Assembly (NCBI GenBank): GCA_039798265.1
Contig: JBDKGH010000050.1
Location: forward strand, 1 to 15,356
Reading direction: 5' to 3'
DNA from: JBDKGH01 sp039798265
GTDB lineage: Bacteria > Bacteroidota > Bacteroidia > Flavobacteriales_D > Sanyastnellaceae
DNA length: 15,356 nucleotides
Shown here: piece by piece, positions 1-5,771 of the stretch
Numbering within the stretch: position 1 is the stretch's first letter
Layout: every line of letters begins with the position of its first letter
The notes under the pieces: model-generated
Told to the model about the DNA's origin: nothing
The model's database searches: none
Seen by the model: the letters and a program-made list of their open reading frames with translations, nothing else
Program-made: the position numbers and the translations under genes

Positions 1-1
1 T

Positions 2-2101
2 GTCATATACCCAGTAAGTAGTAGAGGCAGAACCTACGTTACCGCAGTTGTCTGTACCGTACCAAGTACGAACGATTTGGTAAGAGTTTGGACAATCACC
101 GGCGATAGTATCGTCAGCGAATGTGATGTCAACTTGCTCGTCGCAAGTATCCCAAGCTTCAGCCATACCGTAGTTGATTGCTTCGTCGCAGCTGAATTCA
201 CCGCCTTGAGCAGCGTAAACAGTTGGGTTAGTAGTATCAACGATAGTGATGGTTACTACTTCTGTAGCTGTGTTGTCACAGTTGTCAGTAGCAGTGAAAG
301 TATAAGTCCATACTGTGTTGCAACCGTCGAATGATGACTCAGAAGTCATATCCAATTCCAATTCGTTATCGCAGTTGTCAGCGAAAGTAACTACTGGAGC
401 AGGCCACTCATTACCACACTCGTAAGTTTGGTTACCAGTGCTAGACTCTACAGTTGGAAGAACAGTGTCGATCAAAGAGATGAACTGTTCGAAAGTAGTA
501 CTGTTGCCACACTCATCAGTTGCAGTGTAGGTGCGGATTACGCGACCTTGGCAAGAACCACCACTTACTTCCATATCAGAATAAGTAATGGTTACTTCTT
601 CATCACAGTTGTCAGTAGCAGAAGCATAAGTGCCCATGTAATCATCACAAGGACGAGTTACTTCAAACTCAGCAGTGATTGTAGGAGCAGTAGTATCTTG
701 AATTTGGAAAGTTTGAACGAAGCTAGAAGAGTTTCCACATTCGTCAACTGCAGTCCAAGAGCGGTAAACAAATCCGTAGCAATCAGATTCAATTTGCTCA
801 TCATCAGAGTAAGTAAGTGTTACAACACCGCAAAGGTCAGAAACCATTGGTTCGATGTAAGGAACAGTTTCGTTACACTCATAAGTATAGTAAGAAGCTT
901 GTTCGTCAAATACTGGTGCATCGTTATCAACGATGTTGATGTTTTGAACGTACATAGCAGAGTTACCACACTCATCAAAAGCACGGTAAATGCGTTGAAT
1001 GGTCATTTCTTGAGGACATTCACCTGGGATGATCTCTTCAGTGTAAGAAACAGTAACGTTCTCTGTACAGTTGTCGCTAGCCAAAGGAAGCTCAACAGCA
1101 GGAACTGTTTCGTAACAGTTGATGGTCATGTCTTCAGGGAAAGTAGTGAAGAAAGGGTCGGTAGTGTCGATTACAGTGATGATAGTAGTATCAGTAGATA
1201 CGTTTTCACAGAAATCTGTAGCTTCCCAAATCCACAACAAGCTGTAGCTGTTAGCACAGTCACCATCCACACGAACTACGTCCGTAGTAACAGTGATTTC
1301 GCCACCACAGTTGTCAGTGATGCTAATTTCTGGCATCATTGGAACTTGATCACACTCAACAGTCATGTCTTCTGGATTGTTGATCACAGGAGCATGAGTA
1401 TCTTGAATAGAAATGTACAAAGTAGCAGATGAAGAGTTACCACACTCGTCAGTAGCAGTGTAGATGCGCTCAAGCACACCCAAACATCCACCTGAGTTAA
1501 GGATTTCGTTAGTCAAGGTGATGGTTACTTCACCACAGTTGTCTGTAGCAGAAGGACCTTCAACGTTATCTACTTCATCACACTCAGCTGAAACGTAGAT
1601 TTCGTAATCGTTGAAAACAGGAGCAGTAGTATCTTCTACAGTGATGGTTTGTGAACCTTCTGAAGAGTTTCCACAAGCATCTGTTGCAATCCAGTTACGA
1701 ACGATAGTGTAAGACTGAGGACATTCACCAGCTACTTCTTGAGAAGAATACTCAACAGTAAAGGTGTTACAGTTATCAGTAATTACAGGCTCAGCATAAA
1801 CGATCTCATCAGAACACTCAACAGTGTAGTTTTCTGGAGCTACAATTACTGGAGCTGTAGTATCTACAATAGTGATAGTTTGAGTGCAGATAGCACGATT
1901 TTGACACTCGTCAGCAGCTAACCATGAACGAGTAAGGATAGTAGTACAACCTTCAGAAGCTGATTGCTCGCCAAGGTAGCTAACGGTAACTGCAGTACAG
2001 TTATCAGTAGCAGTGATACCTTCAGCAATAGCTGGAACTGGTTGGTCACACTCGATAGTTACGCTTTCTGGACAGTTGTCGAATACAGGAGCTGTAGTAT
2101 C
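2..2101 (-). repeat. Nine tandem HYR-like protein repeats, four cysteines each
   Basis: Unit boundaries in nucleotides, in translation order, are 2101-1865, 1864-1634, 1633-1403, 1402-1169, 1168-929, 928-698, 697-470, 469-239 and 238 to the edge. Each unit begins with a DTTAP-like motif (variants DTHAP, DNDAP, DTTDP, DTVLP, DTTNP) and keeps four cysteines with spacings of about 15-17, 15-18 and 14-16 residues, for example C498, C513, C529, C545. Two disulfides per Ig-like module would suit an exported protein (inference). The units differ widely in DNA sequence apart from short shared stretches, so this is an old duplication and not a fresh expansion. One unit (403-481) has two extra cysteines, C412 and C474. 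Confidence 0.9.
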
Positions 2102-3307
2102 GTTTTGAACGATAGTTTGAGATGCAAAGGTGTTGTTACCACAAGCATCTTGTGCGCGCCACAAGTAAACAGTAGACTCTTCACATTGGTCGTTAACGTC
2201 AGTGCACTCGGTGTTAGAGAACAAGTCACCGTTACCAGTGCGCCATTGACCGTTGAACCAACCTTGGTAGAAGAACCAACCGCTGATACCTTCGTTTCCG
2301 TTACGGTTGTTAGCACCAATACCTTTTTGGAAACCGAAAAGGTAATCCGATGGTTGGTGAGACAAGTAAAGAAGGTTACCAGCATATGCGCCAGAACCAG
2401 TCAAGGTAGAGAAGGTAGGAACCAACTCATAGAAATCCCATGAAAGGTAGTTGTTGTTCAAAGCGCCGAAACCAAGATCGTCTTTTTTCAAGCGACCAAG
2501 GCTAGACCATTGTGACCAGTCACGACGGCTTTCGAACCACATGTCAACAGACCAAGCTTGGTTAGTGTTGTTCATGTTCACTACGTTACCCACCAAGTGA
2601 GCAGTACCGTCAGGGAAAGATGTGAAGCTTGGTGAACCTGTCCAAACCCAATAGTTTGAAGCAGCTAAACCAGCAGCTTGAACACCGTTCAACCAGATGG
2701 CTCCATCAGGACCAGGACCGATTGGGGTAGTCAATTGACAAACGGTAGCTTGACCTTGAAGGCCATCGCCAAGACCGTTAGACGAAACAAAAGACTCGAT
2801 AGTTACTGCAGAACCACAAGCATCAGTGGCAGTCAATGTAGCCGCAGCTGGCACTGGCTGATCGCACTCGATAGTGTCGTTAGCAGGTACGAAGTCAAAT
2901 TGTGGACCTACGTTATCTACGATAATGATCGTTTGAGTGCAGCTCACAGCGTAGTCGCCAGAAACAGCTACCCATGTACGAACATAAGCAGATGAACAAG
3001 AAGTAGAAGACACGAGAGCATCTTGCGATACGATCTCTACATCAGCTCCACATGTCTCACCAGAAATAGTAGGAACGCCAGTAACGTCGGCATCTGTGCC
3101 GTCGATACAAGAACCTACGTATGCAGGAGGACAATCAATAGAGAATGAAGGTACACAACCCTCATTTTGAGCCCAGGCTTGACCTAGACCACACGTGACA
3201 AACATGAAAACAGTTAGAACAGTTTTCATGGAAAAAGACAAAGTCGATGCAGACGTACGTCCACTAGACTCAACTTTCCCATTGAAAAAACGTACTAGTT
3301 TCTTCAT
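2..3307 (-). CDS. Giant secreted protein with tandem four-cysteine HYR-like repeats (N-terminal part; runs off the left edge)
   Basis: The frame is open for 1,102 codons from an ATG at 3307 down to position 2, with no stop, so the C-terminus is missing. Residues 1-47 are an unusually long secretion signal: a charged/serine-rich leader (1-26), a hydrophobic core (about 27-41) and a likely cleavage site after AWA (46). Residues 51-130 are a divergent HYR-like domain, and 131-402 a second one split by a roughly 200-residue insert. Residues 403-1102 are nine consecutive units of 76-80 residues (the last at the edge), each with a DTTAP-like start, a TDNC motif and a DxCGN motif. HYR-like domains are Ig-like modules of extracellular adhesive proteins; binding or adhesion on the cell surface or in secreted form is inferred. 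A type IX secretion tail would be expected at the unseen end. A later start at M27 (3229) is possible, but the promoter position fits 3307. All 21 arginines use CGT or CGC. Certain as a gene; the exact role is unknown. Confidence 0.93.
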   Translation of the reverse strand, partial: MKKLVRFFNGKVESSGRTSASTLSFSMKTVLTVFMFVTCGLGQAWAQNEGCVPSFSIDCPPAYVGSCIDGTDADVTGVPTISGETCGADVEIVSQDALVSSTSCSSAYVRTWVAVSGDYAVSCTQTIIIVDNVGPQFDFVPANDTIECDQPVPAAATLTATDACGSAVTIESFVSSNGLGDGLQGQATVCQLTTPIGPGPDGAIWLNGVQAAGLAASNYWVWTGSPSFTSFPDGTAHLVGNVVNMNNTNQAWSVDMWFESRRDWSQWSSLGRLKKDDLGFGALNNNYLSWDFYELVPTFSTLTGSGAYAGNLLYLSHQPSDYLFGFQKGIGANNRNGNEGISGWFFYQGWFNGQWRTGNGDLFSNTECTDVNDQCEESTVYLWRAQDACGNNTFASQTIVQNDTTAPVFDNCPESVTIECDQPVPAIAEGITATDNCTAVTVSYLGEQSASEGCTTILTRSWLAADECQNRAICTQTITIVDTTAPVIVAPENYTVECSDEIVYAEPVITDNCNTFTVEYSSQEVAGECPQSYTIVRNWIATDACGNSSEGSQTITVEDTTAPVFNDYEIYVSAECDEVDNVEGPSATDNCGEVTITLTNEILNSGGCLGVLERIYTATDECGNSSSATLYISIQDTHAPVINNPEDMTVECDQVPMMPEISITDNCGGEITVTTDVVRVDGDCANSYSLLWIWEATDFCENVSTDTTIITVIDTTDPFFTTFPEDMTINCYETVPAVELPLASDNCTENVTVSYTEEIIPGECPQEMTIQRIYRAFDECGNSAMYVQNINIVDNDAPVFDEQASYYTYECNETVPYIEPMVSDLCGVVTLTYSDDEQIESDCYGFVYRSWTAVDECGNSSSFVQTFQIQDTTAPTITAEFEVTRPCDDYMGTYASATDNCDEEVTITYSDMEVSGGSCQGRVIRTYTATDECGNSTTFEQFISLIDTVLPTVESSTGNQTYECGNEWPAPVVTFADNCDNELELDMTSESSFDGCNTVWTYTFTATDNCDNTATEVVTITIVDTTNPTVYAAQGGEFSCDEAINYGMAEAWDTCDEQVDITFADDTIAGDCPNSYQIVRTWYGTDNCGNVGSASTTYWVYD
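2180..2794 (-). other. Roughly 200-residue domain inserted inside an HYR-like repeat
   Basis: This covers residues about 172-376 of the repeat protein. In the other units the second and third cysteines lie 15-18 residues apart; here C164 and C375 are 211 residues apart, so about 195 residues are inserted. The flanks are clearly HYR-like (IECDQ and TDAC before, YLWRAQDACGN after). The insert is rich in Trp, Tyr, Phe, Gly and Asn, contains WSVDMWFESRRDWSQW and later GWFFYQGWFNGQW, and has only two cysteines of its own (C190, C368). The Trp/Gly-rich, probably beta-strand composition resembles a lectin- or jelly-roll-like extracellular domain, but I do not recognise the family. Confidence 0.65.
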
Positions 3308-3361
3308 AATCAAGAGTTTTGGTTAAAAAATAAAAAATGTTCGCGGTTAAGCAATTCAGCG

Positions 3362-3394
3362 CAAATATAACAATACCCGTCCCCCAACAGCAAA
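3362..3394 (-). promoter_or_regulatory. Bacteroidota-type promoter of the repeat-protein gene
   Basis: Read on the minus strand, a -7 element TATATTTG (3369-3362) is a perfect match to TAnnTTTG. A -33 TTTG (3394-3391) lies 21 nt upstream. Transcription would start near 3355, leaving a leader of roughly 45-50 nt that is very A/T-rich just before the ATG. No Shine-Dalgarno sequence is visible, as is usual in this phylum. Confidence 0.7.
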
Positions 3395-3649
3395 GTATTC
3401 CAAAAAATTCATCGAAATGTTTTCCACATTTATCGAAGTTAACATCTCGTTAATCTCCGAAAAATGTCATTTCATGCCTTGGAATACGCGTAAACCTTTG
3501 ATAGACGGGGTAAAGCATATCGGCCAACCTTAGACTGCGCTTTATGCACTCGGTTGCCTTTTCACACAAAAATTCTTTTACCTAACCTTTTGGTCACCAA
3601 TTAAAAAATTCGAGCGACACATTTTTTTCCATTTTTTTTTCGCGAAAAG
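3395..3649. other. Non-coding part of the intergenic region between the repeat-protein gene and tRNA-Phe
   Basis: The 385-bp gap 3308-3692 holds two outward-facing promoters at its ends. The stretch between them is A/T-rich with long T runs near 3622-3640 and contains no ORF of note, no tRNA-like fold and no convincing hairpin terminator. I see nothing else functional in it. Confidence 0.6.
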
Positions 3650-3679
3650 TTGCCTGCGGAAAAAATCTTTCTACATTTG
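3650..3679 (+). promoter_or_regulatory. Promoter of tRNA-Phe
   Basis: A -33 TTG (3650-3652), a 19-nt spacer and a -7 TACATTTG (3672-3679) match the Bacteroidota consensus exactly. The tRNA begins 13 nt after the -7 element, so transcription would start only a few bases before the mature 5' end. Confidence 0.75.
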
Positions 3680-3692
3680 CCCCCCGTTAAAT

Positions 3693-3765
3693 GGTGCCAT
3701 AGCTCAGTTGGTAGAGCAAAGGACTGAAAATCCTTGTGTCCCCGGTTCGATTCCTGGTGGCACCA
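3693..3765 (+). tRNA. tRNA-Phe (anticodon GAA)
   Basis: A 73-nt cloverleaf can be drawn. The acceptor stem GGTGCCA (3693-3699) pairs with TGGCACC (3758-3764). The D arm GCTC/GAGC encloses AGTTGGTA, and the anticodon stem AAGGA/TCCTT encloses CTGAAAA with GAA at 3726-3728. The T loop is TTCGATT and the discriminator is A3765. The 3' CCA is not fully encoded, since the next bases are CAC, so it would be added after transcription. The T stem CCCGG/CCTGG has one C-U mismatch (3743 against 3755). Confidence 0.97.
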
Positions 3766-3773
3766 CACAAACG

Positions 3774-3806
3774 AAAAAAGGTCTCAGCTAAGCTGAGACC
3801 TTTTTT
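3774..3806 (+). terminator. Intrinsic terminator after tRNA-Phe
   Basis: A perfect inverted repeat (GGTCTCAGC at 3780-3788 and GCTGAGACC at 3792-3800, loop TAA) is followed by six T at 3801-3806. It is preceded by six A at 3774-3779, so it could also act on minus-strand transcripts. It separates the tRNA from aroB, which therefore needs its own promoter. A weak candidate is TACCTTTC at 3824-3831, one mismatch from the -7 consensus. Confidence 0.92.
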
Positions 3807-3850
3807 ATTTTCCCCTTATCCCCTACCTTTCCGATCTCAAATTTCTTTTC

Positions 3851-4888
3851 GTGGAACCAGCCCTCGTTATTACTGATATCTCCGATCTTGCATCACACCT
3901 CGATATGCTTATCCCTTCCGGAAGTAAGGTCTTTGTACTGACGGATTCTAACGTGGCAGAGCACTGTTTACCCGAACTGATGGCCCATGTTCCTGCCATT
4001 GAAGCGGCAGAAATTATAGAACTCGACCCAGGAGAAGAAAATAAAAGCCTCGAAATTGTTACGCACCTCTGGGCTCACCTACTTGAAAACGAAGCGGATC
4101 GAAAAAGCGTACTCATCAATTTAGGCGGTGGTGTGATCTGCGACTTGGGCGGATTCGTAGGGGCTACCTATAAAAGGGGAATTTCGGTTATCCATTTGCC
4201 CACCTCACTCATGGCTATGGTTGACGCCGCCTTGGGTGGAAAAACAGGGATAGACTTTGGGGGTGTAAAAAACAGCGTTGGTGTTTTCGCCCCAGAAATT
4301 AGTACACTCGTTTACCCTTACTTCCTTGACTCACTGCCGGAACCTGAATGGAAAAGTGGCTGGGCAGAAATGCTGAAGCACGCCTTGATTGCCGACCCCA
4401 TTCTCTGGAAAGACCTCAAAGTATTCAGCACAGAGGTTCGCCCAGAGATCATTGCGCTGAATATACGCATCAAAGAAGGAATCATTCAAACCGACTTTCA
4501 TGAAAATGCGGAGCGAAAACTCCTCAACTTCGGACATACCATTGGACATGGCATAGAAGCTTACTACTTAGCTCAAGGCAAAACCATTTCGCACGGCGAA
4601 TGCGTAGCAGCTGGAATGTTAGTGGAAACATTGCTTTCTGTTCGATTTAATGACTTGTCCTTTAAAGAGATGGAAGAAATAAAGTCAGCCATTTATGCCA
4701 CGGTACTTCTTCCTTCATTTGAATTCCCTTCTTTCGAGTCTATTCTTCCTTTTATCAAAAACGACAAAAAGAATGCAGGACAATCACTGCGTTTCGTTTT
4801 GCTCCAAAAGATAGGAGAAGGTCACTGGAATATAGCCATTGACGAGTCAGAGGTTAAAGCCGCTTATGAGCAAGTAGCTAGCGAGTAA
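3851..4888 (+). CDS. aroB: 3-dehydroquinate synthase
   Basis: AroB converts DAHP to 3-dehydroquinate, the second step of the cytoplasmic shikimate pathway to aromatic amino acids, using NAD and a divalent metal. The 345-residue length is normal for the family. Visible signatures are the NAD-binding glycine motif GGGVICDLGGFVGATYKRG (92-110), PTSLMAMVDAALGGKTGID (117-135), KNSVG (140-144), WAEMLKHALI (171-180), NFGHTIGHGIE (226-236) and HGECVAAGM (248-256). Probable metal ligands are E173, H229 or H233, and H248. The start is a GTG at 3851; the first ATG (residue 19, 3905) would cut into the N-terminal domain, so GTG is preferred. It is a single gene with no pathway neighbours. Its last 11 bp overlap the convergent RDD gene. 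Confidence 0.96.
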   Translation: MEPALVITDISDLASHLDMLIPSGSKVFVLTDSNVAEHCLPELMAHVPAIEAAEIIELDPGEENKSLEIVTHLWAHLLENEADRKSVLINLGGGVICDLGGFVGATYKRGISVIHLPTSLMAMVDAALGGKTGIDFGGVKNSVGVFAPEISTLVYPYFLDSLPEPEWKSGWAEMLKHALIADPILWKDLKVFSTEVRPEIIALNIRIKEGIIQTDFHENAERKLLNFGHTIGHGIEAYYLAQGKTISHGECVAAGMLVETLLSVRFNDLSFKEMEEIKSAIYATVLLPSFEFPSFESILPFIKNDKKNAGQSLRFVLLQKIGEGHWNIAIDESEVKAAYEQVASE

Positions 4889-5615
4889 GAACGATGTAAT
4901 CTTTTATCAAGCCGCGGAGGAAAGGAATAGCATCCGTTATCTCGTCGTCAATTTTTAACTTGTCTTTCATTGATCTCGCTAGATCTAGCACGATTGCCCT
5001 GTGCGCTTCATTGGGATATTTTTGATAACGCTCCAATGTCGATTTCAACAATAAAATATCTTCTTCAGAAAAATGCCTGATGGCCTCGTACTTAGGCGTG
5101 TAATTAGAACGGCTTTCTATTTTTAAAACATCATTCAAGGTAACGTTAATCTGCGACTTTACCCTAACTACCGTGGTATTAGCCACCATATCTCCCAATC
5201 GCTGCGCATAGTTTGTTGACGAGACTAAAACTACTGCTGGTATTCCGAGTGAACTGTAAACATCCACTATCCGAAAGCACCAGCGGAGGAGATAATCATA
5301 AAAATCAGGATTTTTACCATTGAGCTTAATCACTTTAATCCGCAGCGCTTTTTTGCCAAAGGTTTGTCCATTCATTTTCACCTCCATTACCAACCAAGAG
5401 AAAAACATAAGCGGTAAATAGACCATGAACACAAAAAACTCTTCTGTGCTATTTCGAAATGAATAAGGCAGTAAGCCCCAAAGGATTACCAAAACAAAAG
5501 CAACAATCCCTTTGACAATTAAATCAATTAAAAAGGCGAAAATTCGATCGCGCGCAGCCGCCAACTCGTAGGAGATCGTAACGTTTTGTGTTGTTTTTAC
5601 TTCAATACTGCGCAT
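4878..5615 (-). CDS. RDD-family integral membrane protein of the MoxR cluster
   Basis: This 245-residue protein has an RDD domain in its N-terminal 150 residues. R22/D23 and D31 lie in the first membrane segment (about 24-48) and a second segment spans about 58-77. GQTFGKKALRIKVI (83-96), R115 with D118, and QRLGD (138-142) follow in the usual order. A hydrophilic tail of about 95 residues (151-245), predicted cytoplasmic and helical, contains FSEEDILLLKSTLERY (182-197). RDD proteins are small membrane proteins of mostly unknown function. The gene is divergent from the SpoIIM-like gene and shares a 156-bp intergenic region with it, which suggests joint control (inference). Start ATG at 5615; stop TAG at 4880-4878, inside the end of aroB. 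Confidence 0.88.
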   Translation of the reverse strand: MRSIEVKTTQNVTISYELAAARDRIFAFLIDLIVKGIVAFVLVILWGLLPYSFRNSTEEFFVFMVYLPLMFFSWLVMEVKMNGQTFGKKALRIKVIKLNGKNPDFYDYLLRWCFRIVDVYSSLGIPAVVLVSSTNYAQRLGDMVANTTVVRVKSQINVTLNDVLKIESRSNYTPKYEAIRHFSEEDILLLKSTLERYQKYPNEAHRAIVLDLARSMKDKLKIDDEITDAIPFLRGLIKDYIVLTR

Positions 5616-5771
5616 ATCGACTGAATTGAGCTACGAACATAAGGTCAAAAACTTTGCATTCCATCAACCTATCCTCAACTTTTCTTTCCTGCTTCAAAAT
5701 AATCGCAAAGAGGATACGATTATTGCAGAGATGTTTTTACATTCGGCGATCCAAGATCTGAAAACGCGAAC
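5616..5771. promoter_or_regulatory. Divergent intergenic region between the RDD and SpoIIM-like genes
   Basis: Promoters for both directions are expected here but neither is clear. On the plus strand TTG (5626-5628), a 20-nt spacer and AAACTTTG (5649-5656) give a candidate with one mismatch at the first -7 base. On the minus strand TTATTTTG (5702-5695) is one mismatch from TAnnTTTG and lacks a proper -33. No strong operator-like palindrome was seen. Confidence 0.35.

Noticed and set aside
428..1432. Long plus-strand ORF (334 codons) and other plus-strand ORFs between 77 and 2995
   Set aside because: They lie antisense to the repeat-protein gene, have low-complexity Ser/Val/Thr-rich translations without any domain, and are explained by the biased codons of the real gene.
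2..2101. Possible CRISPR array or DNA satellite because of recurring short words
   Set aside because: The period of about 231 bp corresponds to protein modules, the copies diverge strongly in DNA sequence, and the frame is open throughout.
3693..3765. tRNA-Phe as an integration site for a mobile element
   Set aside because: No integrase gene and no repeat of the tRNA 3' end was found in the window.
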